Assembly (NCBI RefSeq): GCF_000813145.1
Contig: NZ_BAZF01000005.1
Coordinates: 124,001-188,000, forward strand
Direction: 5' to 3'
Source of the DNA: Geobacter sp. OR-1
GTDB lineage: Bacteria > Desulfobacterota > Desulfuromonadia > Geobacterales > DSM-12255
DNA: 64,000 nucleotides
Below the pieces are notes generated by a model. It saw only the letters and a program-made list of their open reading frames with translations. It searched no databases and was not told where the DNA came from. The position numbers were made by a program, and so were the translations under genes. Below are positions 25,938 to 33,297 of this stretch, piece after piece (the first letter of the stretch is position 1; each line of letters begins with the position of its first letter).

Positions 25938-26201
25938 ATGAATGTCATTGAAAATGTCGATCAGGCAAGGCGTCTGGCCCGCGCAATTCTCTCGGATGTG
26001 GCGCTTTACAACCAGGAAAAGGTCCTTGAGGGGATCAAGTCGGACAATATCTTTGAAATCCTTGCCGGAGAACTGGAAGAAGGCAGGCAGCATTTTGCAT
26101 CAAGAGTGTCACCGGAACTTGCTTCCTCGAACATTTACGAGCTTGCGGTCGTTGATGTCCTGATCAAGCGGGCCGGCAAGATAGAATCCACAATCTGGTA
26201 G
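25938..26201 (+). CDS. Small conserved soluble protein
   Basis: An 87-residue protein, mostly helical. Its ARRLARAILSDVALYNQEK and FEILAGELEEGRQHFASRV segments resemble a motif I associate with short helical regions in other deltaproteobacterial proteins, but I cannot assign a named family. No signal peptide or membrane helix is present. AAAAGG stands upstream of the ATG. It lies between the HtrA gene (66 bp) and rluD (67 bp), and is probably cotranscribed. Confidence 0.65.
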   Translation: MNVIENVDQARRLARAILSDVALYNQEKVLEGIKSDNIFEILAGELEEGRQHFASRVSPELASSNIYELAVVDVLIKRAGKIESTIW

Positions 26202-26268
26202 ATGAAAATAACCGACCCTTTCAAGGCGCGATCTCTGGTCGTGCCTTCGCTATTTCCGGAACCCCGCC

Positions 26269-27228
26269 GTGAATTTCATTGATATCGTTTTCCCCTCTGA
26301 CAGGCCCAGCGAACGTCTCGATCAGTTCATTGCCGCCAGCTTTGCCGAACTTTCACGGGCAATGGTTCACCGGCTCATCGAATCCGGCGATATCAAAGTG
26401 GCTGGACTTCAGGCAAAACCCTCGATGAAACTTAAAGGGGGCGAGCGCATTTCCGTCAACATGCCTGCTCCGGAAGCATGCGAAGCCATCCCCGAAGATA
26501 TTCCGCTCGATATCCTGTTTGAAGACCGCGATGTCGTAGTGATCAACAAGCCCGCCGGCATGGTGGTTCACCCCGGCGCCGGCAACCGGGACGGCACGCT
26601 GGTCAACGCACTGCTCGGGCATTGCAAGGACCTTTCCGGGATCGGTGGCTCGATGCGGCCCGGGATAGTCCACCGGATCGACAAGGACACGTCAGGCGTG
26701 ATCATTGCGGCAAAGAATGATCATTCCCATCAGTCGCTCGCCATGCAGTTCAAGGAACACACGATTAAACGTATTTACCTGGCACTGGTTTTCGGATCAC
26801 CCAAAACCGATTCCGGCCATATAACTTCAGCCATCGGCAGGCACCCGGTCGACCGGAAGAAGATGTCGAGCAAGGCAAGACACGGCAAACAGGCAGTTAC
26901 CCACTGGCAGGTTGTGGCTCGCTACGAAGGGGTGACCCTCCTGAAGCTCAGACTTGAAACCGGAAGAACTCACCAGATTCGGGTTCACCTCTCGGAAGCC
27001 GGATACCCGCTGGTAGGGGATCAATTATACGGCAGCGAAGGGCGATTGGCATCAATCCGCAACACACGGGTCCGCGCTCTCCTGAAAGGCCTGACCCGGC
27101 AGGGACTTCATGCCAAGACCCTTGGCTTTATTCACCCTGCCAGCGGGCAGTATATGGAGTTCGACACCCCCCTCCCCGAAGATATGAACCACATCGTGGC
27201 GCAGTTGGCCGAAAGCACCGTGCAATAA
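26269..27228 (+). CDS. rluD: RluA-family 23S rRNA pseudouridine synthase (RluD type)
   Basis: A 319-residue enzyme that isomerises uridines in large-subunit rRNA. Residues about 10-75 are an S4 RNA-binding domain (SERLDQFIAASFAELSRAMV). The catalytic motif HRIDKDTSGVI contains the nucleophilic Asp, preceded by INKPAGMVVHPGAGN, typical of RluD. LRLETGRTHQIRVHL and PLVGDQLYG complete the family signature. The GTG start at 26269 gives the expected length; no ATG fits. Its 3' end is 16 bp from pgeF, an arrangement common in many bacteria. Confidence 0.93.
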   Translation: MNFIDIVFPSDRPSERLDQFIAASFAELSRAMVHRLIESGDIKVAGLQAKPSMKLKGGERISVNMPAPEACEAIPEDIPLDILFEDRDVVVINKPAGMVVHPGAGNRDGTLVNALLGHCKDLSGIGGSMRPGIVHRIDKDTSGVIIAAKNDHSHQSLAMQFKEHTIKRIYLALVFGSPKTDSGHITSAIGRHPVDRKKMSSKARHGKQAVTHWQVVARYEGVTLLKLRLETGRTHQIRVHLSEAGYPLVGDQLYGSEGRLASIRNTRVRALLKGLTRQGLHAKTLGFIHPASGQYMEFDTPLPEDMNHIVAQLAESTVQ

Positions 27229-27244
27229 GTCAAGGAGCAAGTTG

Positions 27245-28042
27245 ATGAAGCAGATAAAAAACGGCAGAATTCATTATATCGAGCCGCAATTCATTTTAAG
27301 TACAAAGGGTATATCCGCCGGGTTTACAACCCGGCACGAAGGGGTATCGCGCCCCCCGTACAATTCCCTGAATCTTGGGCTTAATACCAATGACTCGCCC
27401 CACAATGTCCAGGGTAACAGGAGCCTGCTCGCCAGGGCTTTCGGTGCGAAACTGGAGCAGTTGCTCACCGTCACCCAGGTTCATGGCACCGATCTACTGG
27501 TTCTGGACAGCCCCAATCAGGACGTAACTCACTTTCTCAAACTGGAATGCGACGGCATCATCACAAACCAGCCGGGAATAATGATCGGTATCGGGGTTGC
27601 CGATTGCGCTCCGGTCCTTTTGCTCGATCCGGTCAAGCGCGTGATAGCGGCACTGCATTCCGGCTGGAAAGGCACGGCTGCCGGTATCGTCCATAAAGGG
27701 GTAGGGGCAATGGTAAATGATTTCGGCTCTAATCCCGCTGATATGGTCGCCGCCATCGGCCCTGCCATCGGTCCCTGCTGTTATGAGGTCGATGAACCGG
27801 TCCGGTCGGCGTTTTCCACCCAAGATGGAATTTGGGCGCACGCCGCGGTCGAACAGGCCAAGGGGAAATGGAAACTTGACCTTTCGGCAGCGATCAGACT
27901 CCAGTTGACAGCAGCCGGGCTGCAACCGGACAACATTGAGTCGTCACAGCAATGCGTATCCTGTGTTTCGGAACTCTTCTATTCTTACCGGCGGGACAAG
28001 GGCGAAACCGGTCGGCACCTCGGCTTCATCATGTTGAAATGA
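27245..28042 (+). CDS. pgeF: Peptidoglycan editing factor PgeF (laccase-domain protein)
   Basis: A 265-residue cytosolic protein of the YfiH/PgeF family, formerly called polyphenol oxidase, which removes aberrant amino acids from cell-wall precursors and has purine nucleoside activity in some members. The metal-site residues are visible: His in QVHGTDLLVL, Cys in GVADCAPVLLLDP and His in ALHSGWKGTAAGI. AAGGAG lies 8 nt before ATG 27245. The stop overlaps the next ATG (ATGA), so the MFS gene is translationally coupled. Confidence 0.93.
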   Translation: MKQIKNGRIHYIEPQFILSTKGISAGFTTRHEGVSRPPYNSLNLGLNTNDSPHNVQGNRSLLARAFGAKLEQLLTVTQVHGTDLLVLDSPNQDVTHFLKLECDGIITNQPGIMIGIGVADCAPVLLLDPVKRVIAALHSGWKGTAAGIVHKGVGAMVNDFGSNPADMVAAIGPAIGPCCYEVDEPVRSAFSTQDGIWAHAAVEQAKGKWKLDLSAAIRLQLTAAGLQPDNIESSQQCVSCVSELFYSYRRDKGETGRHLGFIMLK

Positions 28043-29286
28043 AACCCCGCTGGCGGATTTTTACCGTATTTGCGCTCCTGTACGGCCTGGCCTATTTTTA
28101 CCGGGTTGCAATGGCAGTGCTTGCCGATGATTTCTCCAAAGAGATGTCGATCTCTCCGGCCCAACTCGGCACACTTTCCGGGGCCTTCTTTTATGCCTTT
28201 GCATTTACCCAGCTCCCTTTGGGCCCTCTTCTGGACCGCTTCGGCGGTAAGATCATCGTAGTTATCACCGGATTGATCACCACCCTTGGCGTTATCACCT
28301 TTGCCTTCTCAGCTGACTATAATCAGGCGCTGCTAGGCCGGGTACTCATCGGTATCGGCTCGGCAACGGTGCTGATGGGGGCTCTGCGAGTATTCACCAA
28401 CTGGTTTTCAGGAGTTGAGTTCGGGCGAGTTTCCGGTTTCATCATCGCCATGGGGAACATCGGCAACCTGGCAGCCACAGCGCCGCTCGCGTGGGCATCA
28501 ACCCACATCAGTTGGAGAACCATATTCCTTTGCGTTGCCTGCTTGCAGGCACTATTCCTGTTGCTGGCCCAATTTCTGGTCACCGAAACCCCGACGCCTT
28601 CAGAACCGCAACATCAGGCCTCCTCGTCAATAAAGCTCGATGGGGTGAAAGAGGTGCTTTCCAACCGCTCATACTGGCTGATTTCTTTTACCGCCTTCAG
28701 CTGGTATGCCTGCTACATGGCGGTGCAAGGGCTATGGGGCGGTCCGTATCTGATGGAGACAATCGGCCTTTCCAAGGTGGGAGCTGGTCGCGTCCTGCTG
28801 GCAACCTCGCTGGGCTTTCTAGTAGGATGCCTGTTCGTAGGAGTCATTACCGAGAAGTTGACTCATTCCCCCAAAAGGACGCTTTTCTGTGGGCAAGCCA
28901 CGCTGGTGCTCTTCATGTCGCTTTTTCTCGGCCCGATGGAGCATATTCCGGCACCACTCCTGAATCCGGTCTTCTTTCTGATGGGACTGGCCGTTTCCTC
29001 AGGGGTCGCCGTGTATCCCCTTGTCCGGGAAAGCTTCCACCATGGCATTACTGGAACGGCGCTCACCTCGGTGAACTTCTTCATCCTACTTGGAGCAGCC
29101 ACCACACAGCAGCTCATGGGAACGATAATCTCCCGGTTCCCTAAAACACCGATGGGGGCTTATCCTTCTGTTGCCTACCACCAGGCATTTATGCTGCCGA
29201 TCTCATTACTCGCTATTTCAACCGTACTTTTTCTCTGCGTTCGCGATACCCGCAGGATGCCGCCTGCCGTTTTCTCTGGTCAATGA
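28039..29286 (+). CDS. Major facilitator superfamily transporter
   Basis: A 415-residue polytopic membrane protein with about 12 hydrophobic helices in two halves joined by a hydrophilic loop near residues 185-205. The first half shows PLGPLLDRFGGK, the G-x-x-x-D-R-x-G-G-(K/R) loop 2-3 signature of MFS carriers. FYRVAMAVLADDFSKEMSIS at the first helix resembles anion:cation symporter and nitrate/hexuronate-type members. The cargo is not identifiable. The start at 28039 overlaps the pgeF stop by ATGA. Confidence 0.88.
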   Translation: MKPRWRIFTVFALLYGLAYFYRVAMAVLADDFSKEMSISPAQLGTLSGAFFYAFAFTQLPLGPLLDRFGGKIIVVITGLITTLGVITFAFSADYNQALLGRVLIGIGSATVLMGALRVFTNWFSGVEFGRVSGFIIAMGNIGNLAATAPLAWASTHISWRTIFLCVACLQALFLLLAQFLVTETPTPSEPQHQASSSIKLDGVKEVLSNRSYWLISFTAFSWYACYMAVQGLWGGPYLMETIGLSKVGAGRVLLATSLGFLVGCLFVGVITEKLTHSPKRTLFCGQATLVLFMSLFLGPMEHIPAPLLNPVFFLMGLAVSSGVAVYPLVRESFHHGITGTALTSVNFFILLGAATTQQLMGTIISRFPKTPMGAYPSVAYHQAFMLPISLLAISTVLFLCVRDTRRMPPAVFSGQ

Positions 29287-29349
29287 TTTACCACTTTGTT
29301 ATAAAAGGCAGTCGCTATATTAACCTTTAAATCGTTTAGGAGGCCTGGA

Positions 29350-30378
29350 ATGATGCGTTTCTTCACTTTCCTGCTGCTTGCCCTGGTCGCTCTGTTTGCC
29401 ACCGGCTGTTCGCACAATTACTACAATATTCCGCGCGAATCATACGAAAAGAAGGTTCGTACCCTCGGTGTAGCACCGCTGTTCACTGATGCCGATTCGG
29501 ATATCCGTCATCCCGACCGTGATATGCTGGTCGCCCTGATAAAAGACTTCAACCGCAAGAACGAACCTGAACTTGTTGCCGGGATCAAGAACAGCGGCAA
29601 CTATTTTAGCGTAACGCTCTTGAACGAAGATCCCGACAAGCTGTTCGCCAACATCTTTTTCCGCAGGGAAAAGCGCGATGACGCCGGAATTGTGTACAAC
29701 AAGTATTTCTACAAAGGGCCGGAAATTCGTGAACTCATCACCAAGAACAACCTTGATGCCTTGCTGTTGCTTGTTGTCAGTGGAATTACCACACGCGAAA
29801 ACATTTATTCCAGCAACCTGATGTCCAAACTTGAGGCCGACTACAATTACCTGACGATCAGCGGGCAGATTATCGACTCAGAAGGGAATGTTCTCTGGGA
29901 ATTCCCCAATTTCCGGCAGCGCCGGCTTTCATACCCGAGATTCATTGCTCTTCAGTACCCGGACTTTGACGAAGCCAATGCAAATGAGACCGACAAGGTC
30001 GACGTCAAGTTCAAGACCGTCCAGGGTATAAACAGGTCCCTGGGGAAGAGCTCGCCATCCCAGTTACGCAGAAATGCGGCGGTCTCTGACGTTTACGCCT
30101 CGATATTCGATGAGATGGTTGCCATGCTGCGCCACCCGACAAGCCCGTTCGGCGGGGAAAAGAAGGAAAGTCCGCCCGCCCAGCCCCGGCAACAGCCGCC
30201 AGCTGTTGAAAAGCCGCCTGTTACGGCCCCTGCCGACCCGGTAGCACCTACAAGCACAACGGCACCCCCGCCGCTAACAGTGCCGGCCAAAACTGAATCG
30301 CCTGCACCAATTGTTCCTCCTCCCGGTTCACCACCAGCCGAGCCGATTGCTTCACCATCGATTGCCCCCGCCAACTAG
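29350..30378 (+). CDS. Lipoprotein with proline-rich C terminus
   Basis: A 342-residue protein with a signal peptide ending in the lipobox FATGC at residues 16-20. It is therefore lipid-anchored on the envelope. Residues about 30-260 form a globular domain with no family I recognise (YEKKVRTLGVAPLF, ALLLLVVSGITT). From about residue 275 the chain becomes Pro/Ala/Thr-rich and probably unstructured, like a wall-spanning linker. AGGAGG lies 8 nt upstream of the ATG. A terminator follows directly. Confidence 0.8.
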   Translation: MMRFFTFLLLALVALFATGCSHNYYNIPRESYEKKVRTLGVAPLFTDADSDIRHPDRDMLVALIKDFNRKNEPELVAGIKNSGNYFSVTLLNEDPDKLFANIFFRREKRDDAGIVYNKYFYKGPEIRELITKNNLDALLLLVVSGITTRENIYSSNLMSKLEADYNYLTISGQIIDSEGNVLWEFPNFRQRRLSYPRFIALQYPDFDEANANETDKVDVKFKTVQGINRSLGKSSPSQLRRNAAVSDVYASIFDEMVAMLRHPTSPFGGEKKESPPAQPRQQPPAVEKPPVTAPADPVAPTSTTAPPPLTVPAKTESPAPIVPPPGSPPAEPIASPSIAPAN

Positions 30379-30399
30379 GTTCAAATATATCTCTTTACC

Positions 30400-30435
30400 A
30401 AAGGCCCGCCCTGATTAACAGGTCGGGCCTTTTTG
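30400..30435 (+). terminator. Intrinsic terminator
   Basis: The stem AAGGCCCGCCCTG / CAGGTCGGGCCTT (one mismatch) with a 5-nt loop is followed by TTTT. It ends the htrA-to-lipoprotein run and insulates the regulator gene downstream. Confidence 0.88.
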
Positions 30436-30451
30436 TGCCAATATTGACACA
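30434..30451. promoter_or_regulatory. Palindromic operator site 1 (TGTGCCA-N4-TGACACA)
   Basis: An 18-bp interrupted palindrome upstream of the hydrogenase-like sigma-54 regulator. The same 7-4-7 pattern recurs at 30464, 32860 and 32899, in pairs upstream of this gene and of the ribbon-helix-helix gene. Probably an enhancer/operator site of the regulator itself. Confidence 0.65.
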
Positions 30452-30463
30452 CCGCAATCCCCC

Positions 30464-30481
30464 TGTGCCATTTGTTGCACA
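30464..30481. promoter_or_regulatory. Palindromic operator site 2 (TGTGCCA-N4-TTGCACA)
   Basis: Second copy, 30 bp (about three helical turns) from site 1. Its right arm contains the TTGCAC used as -35 element of the regulator promoter, so occupancy should block transcription of the regulator. Confidence 0.65.
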
Positions 30482-30503
30482 ATACGAAAATATTGGCTAT
30501 TAT
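30475..30503 (+). promoter_or_regulatory. Sigma-70 promoter of the regulator gene
   Basis: TTGCAC and TATTAT are separated by exactly 17 nt, ending 41 bp upstream of the start codon. The -35 lies inside operator site 2. Confidence 0.6.
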
Positions 30504-30544
30504 AGGCCAAATCATTTCGAGCAACGGGCAATTCGAGGAGCAGC

Positions 30545-32821
30545 ATGCAACCGATCGTAACACTTACCGACAGATGCAGAAAATGTTATTCCTGCGTACG
30601 GAGCTGTCCCGTCAAGGCACTCAAAATTGAGAAGACCCACCCCGAGATAATTTTCGACCGCTGCATCGGTTGCGGCAACTGCCTGGAGACATGTCCGCAG
30701 AATGCCAAGGTAATTGCCGACAAAGTCAGCACAACCGAACGGTATCTCGCTTCCGGCGAGCCGGTCATTGCCGTGCTCGGCTCCTCGTTTCCTACTTTTT
30801 TTCATCATGTTTCTCCTGGCCAGCTTGCCAGCGGATTAAAGAAACTGGGCTTTGCCGAAGTGCATGAAGGTTCTTTTGGGTCGGAACTTATAGCCCCGGC
30901 ATATGCAAAGGCAATAGAAACCTCGACCATGCCGCTCATCTCGTCCCATTGCCCGGCTGTGGTCGACCTGATCGAACGACACTACCCGAAGCTGATCGAA
31001 AACCTTGTACCCGTGGTATCGCCAATGGTTGCAATCGGGCGTTTTATCAAGAGCGCAAGCAGCCAGCCCTTGAAGGTTGTCTACATAAGCTCTTGCATTG
31101 CCGCGAAATTTGAAATTCAGTCCGAAGGCGCTGCAGGCGCGATTGACGTGGTCCTTACCTATCAGGAACTCAATGGAATGTTCAGATCGCGTTCGATCTC
31201 GCTTCCCGCACTCACCGAGACCCCTTTTGATGGGATTCAGCCGCATCAGGGCCGCCTGTTCCCGATCACCACCGGCTCTTTCAGCGCCCTGTCCATAGCC
31301 ACTAACCCGCTTGACACAGACGTCGTGACTGTCAGCGGCGAAGTCAACATCATGGGAGTAATCGGCGATCTGGCTTCGGCTCGAATAACCCCAAGAATAG
31401 CCGATCTCCGTTTTTGCTATCACGGCTGTATCGGCAGTCCCTGTGAAAACAGAGAGATAACAGAGTTCTTCAAGAGGAAGCTGATAATTACCCATTACCA
31501 AAAGAACTTCCCCTACCGTACTGCGGAAAAATATGTGGTAAAACGCGACCTATGGAATACAGCAAGGAGCTTTGAGAACAAGCATGTCAAGCTCCCCTCC
31601 CCGCGGGGGGGCGACATCAAAACAGTCCTCCAGACCACCAACAAATTCACTCGAAAAGACGAGCTGAACTGCCGTGCCTGTGGATACAAGTCATGTCGGG
31701 AGTATGCAGTCGCGGTTTTCCAGGGACTTGCAAACCTTGCGATGTGCCTACCCTATAATGTCCAGAAGCTTGAGGAAGACCGCGGCCTTCTTATCCAGAA
31801 ATATGAACTGGCGCGCCGCGAACTTGAAAAGGAATACGGCGATGAGTTCCTGGTCGGGAATGATGAAAAGACCGTAGAGGTTGTCGGCCTGATCAAGCAG
31901 GTTGCCCCAACACCGACCACTGTCCTGATCAGAGGAGAATCAGGCACCGGCAAAGAGCTTGCGGCCAGGGCGATCCACAAATACGGCCTCAGAAACGACA
32001 AGCCGCTCGTCACCCTGAACTGCACCACTTTGACCGATTCGTTGTTGGAGAGCGAGCTCTTCGGCCACCGAAAGGGGTCGTTCACCGGCGCGTTGGCCGA
32101 CAAGAAAGGGCTTTTCGAAGCAGCAGATGGAGGAACCATCTTTCTTGACGAGATCGGCGACATCACACCGAAACTTCAGGCAGAACTGCTGCGAGTCCTA
32201 GATACCGGCGAAGTAAGACCGGTCGGAGGAACCCAGTCAAAGAAGGTCGATGTGCGGCTGATCGCGGCAACCAACAAGAACCTTGAAGAAGGGATTCGCG
32301 ATGGCTGGTTCCGGGAAGACCTGTTCTATCGGCTCAATGTCTTTACCATTACCATGCCCCCATTGAGAGAGCGTATGGGATCGCTCCCCCTCCTTGTGCA
32401 CCACTTTCTCGAAAAGGCGCGTAAAAAGCTCAACAAGAACATTGTCGGCATCGAAGATCGCGCCATCAAGGCAATGATGCAGTACCAGTGGCCTGGAAAC
32501 ATCCGAGAGATGAAGAACGTCCTTGAAAGAGCCGCGGTGCTTACGCACGACGAGCTTATCAAACTCGGCAATCTGCCTCTGGTTTTTGCCGAAAACTATG
32601 CTGAGGGCGCCACCGATCCCCCGGATCTCCGCTCATTCAAAAATGAAAGAGAGCCGCACGTATTGCGGGTCGAAAAGAAACTGATTCAGCGTTACCTGTC
32701 AGATTCGGGCGGAAATGTTTCCAAAGCGGCCATGCTGGCAAACATCCCTCGCCGCACCTTTTACCGCCTGCTTGATAAGCATGGACTGAAAGGGCGCCAC
32801 GAAAATCTACCGGAGAATTAG
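30545..32821 (+). CDS. Sigma-54-dependent regulator fused to ferredoxin and [FeFe]-hydrogenase-like sensor domains
   Basis: A 758-residue multidomain protein. Two 4Fe-4S motifs lie at Cys 11-14-17-21 and 40-43-46-50. Residues about 70-350 resemble the catalytic domain of [FeFe]-hydrogenases, with cluster-ligand positions Cys136 (SSHCPA, compare TSCCP), Cys184 (SSCIAAK, compare MPCxxK) and Cys291/Cys295 (FCYHGCIGSP). A CRACGYKSC...C domain (376-401) could hold another 4Fe-4S cluster. Next come an AAA+ domain (Walker A GESGTGK 464-470, sigma-54 loop GSFTGA 511-516, Walker B FLDEIGD) and a C-terminal Fis-type helix-turn-helix (about 705-750). It should sense redox state or H2 through its clusters and activate sigma-54 promoters. 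Paired palindromes flank its own promoter and the downstream ribbon-helix-helix gene. No receiver domain is present, so no histidine kinase is expected. Confidence 0.9.
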   Translation: MQPIVTLTDRCRKCYSCVRSCPVKALKIEKTHPEIIFDRCIGCGNCLETCPQNAKVIADKVSTTERYLASGEPVIAVLGSSFPTFFHHVSPGQLASGLKKLGFAEVHEGSFGSELIAPAYAKAIETSTMPLISSHCPAVVDLIERHYPKLIENLVPVVSPMVAIGRFIKSASSQPLKVVYISSCIAAKFEIQSEGAAGAIDVVLTYQELNGMFRSRSISLPALTETPFDGIQPHQGRLFPITTGSFSALSIATNPLDTDVVTVSGEVNIMGVIGDLASARITPRIADLRFCYHGCIGSPCENREITEFFKRKLIITHYQKNFPYRTAEKYVVKRDLWNTARSFENKHVKLPSPRGGDIKTVLQTTNKFTRKDELNCRACGYKSCREYAVAVFQGLANLAMCLPYNVQKLEEDRGLLIQKYELARRELEKEYGDEFLVGNDEKTVEVVGLIKQVAPTPTTVLIRGESGTGKELAARAIHKYGLRNDKPLVTLNCTTLTDSLLESELFGHRKGSFTGALADKKGLFEAADGGTIFLDEIGDITPKLQAELLRVLDTGEVRPVGGTQSKKVDVRLIAATNKNLEEGIRDGWFREDLFYRLNVFTITMPPLRERMGSLPLLVHHFLEKARKKLNKNIVGIEDRAIKAMMQYQWPGNIREMKNVLERAAVLTHDELIKLGNLPLVFAENYAEGATDPPDLRSFKNEREPHVLRVEKKLIQRYLSDSGGNVSKAAMLANIPRRTFYRLLDKHGLKGRHENLPEN

Positions 32822-32859
32822 CCCCTTCACCTTACTGCCACTGCACCCCTCTCTCAACC

Positions 32860-32877
32860 TGTGCCAGCTGTGACAAA
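32860..32877. promoter_or_regulatory. Palindromic enhancer site 3 (TGTGCCA-N4-TGACAAA)
   Basis: Third copy of the 7-4-7 palindrome, about 125 bp upstream of the -24/-12 promoter at 33002, a usual enhancer distance for sigma-54 activators. Confidence 0.6.
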
Positions 32878-32898
32878 ATTCCCCACTTTTCGCCAGAC

Positions 32899-32916
32899 CG
32901 TGCCAAATGCGGCACA
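32899..32916. promoter_or_regulatory. Palindromic enhancer site 4 (CGTGCCA-N4-CGGCACA)
   Basis: Fourth copy, 39 bp centre-to-centre from site 3 and about 86 bp upstream of the -24 element. Confidence 0.6.
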
Positions 32917-33001
32917 CTTTGTATACACAATAGCAGCCCACAGAATCCCTAGCAATTATTATAGCCTTTAATATCAGCGAGTTATACACCATTAACTCGA
33001 T

Positions 33002-33017
33002 TGGCACACCATTAGCA
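33002..33017 (+). promoter_or_regulatory. Sigma-54 (-24/-12) promoter of the ribbon-helix-helix gene
   Basis: TGGCACACCATTAGCA matches the consensus TGGCACR-N4-TTGCW except for one base. GG and GC are 12 bp apart as required. It lies about 62 bp upstream of the start codon at 33079 and downstream of two regulator palindromes. Confidence 0.7.
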
Positions 33018-33078
33018 TTAATGAGACAAGTTGCTCAACTAAAAACAAAACCACTGAAAAAATAAGGAGGCGATCACG

Positions 33079-33258
33079 ATGGGGAAAATGAGAGAAAATC
33101 CGCGCTACAATGTTATTTCAATGAGGATTAGTGACGATGAGAGGGCCACCCTTGATGAAATCATGTACTCAACCAACAAGAGCGTTTCGCAGCTAATGCG
33201 AGAAGCTATGGAGATAATAAAGCTTCAGGCGAACACAAATATCAGAAAAGCTGCCTGA
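33079..33258 (+). CDS. Small ribbon-helix-helix (CopG/Arc-type) DNA-binding protein
   Basis: A 59-residue protein, monocistronic. ENPRYNVISMRISDDERATL forms the beta strand and first helix of a ribbon-helix-helix fold. TNKSVSQLMREAMEIIKLQ gives the second helix, with the S-x-x-(L/I)-(I/M)-R-E-A pattern seen in CopG-like proteins. A perfect AAGGAGG lies 8 nt before the ATG. It stands behind a sigma-54 promoter with two upstream palindromes, so expression should depend on the preceding hydrogenase-like regulator. No toxin gene follows, so it is not an obvious antitoxin; a repressor or small adaptor is more likely. Its targets are unknown. Confidence 0.8.
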   Translation: MGKMRENPRYNVISMRISDDERATLDEIMYSTNKSVSQLMREAMEIIKLQANTNIRKAA

Positions 33259-33269
33259 GGCTTAAAGAT

Positions 33270-33297
33270 AAAGGCCTCGCACAGAGGCCTTTCTTAT
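33270..33297. terminator. Bidirectional terminator
   Basis: The perfect 9-bp stem AAAGGCCTC-GCACA-GAGGCCTTT lies between the ribbon-helix-helix gene and cysS, which converge on it. Modest T-rich tails exist on both sides. Confidence 0.75.

Noticed and set aside
33079-33258. Antitoxin of a toxin-antitoxin pair
   Set aside because: No toxin gene on either side; the next gene is convergent cysS after a terminator.
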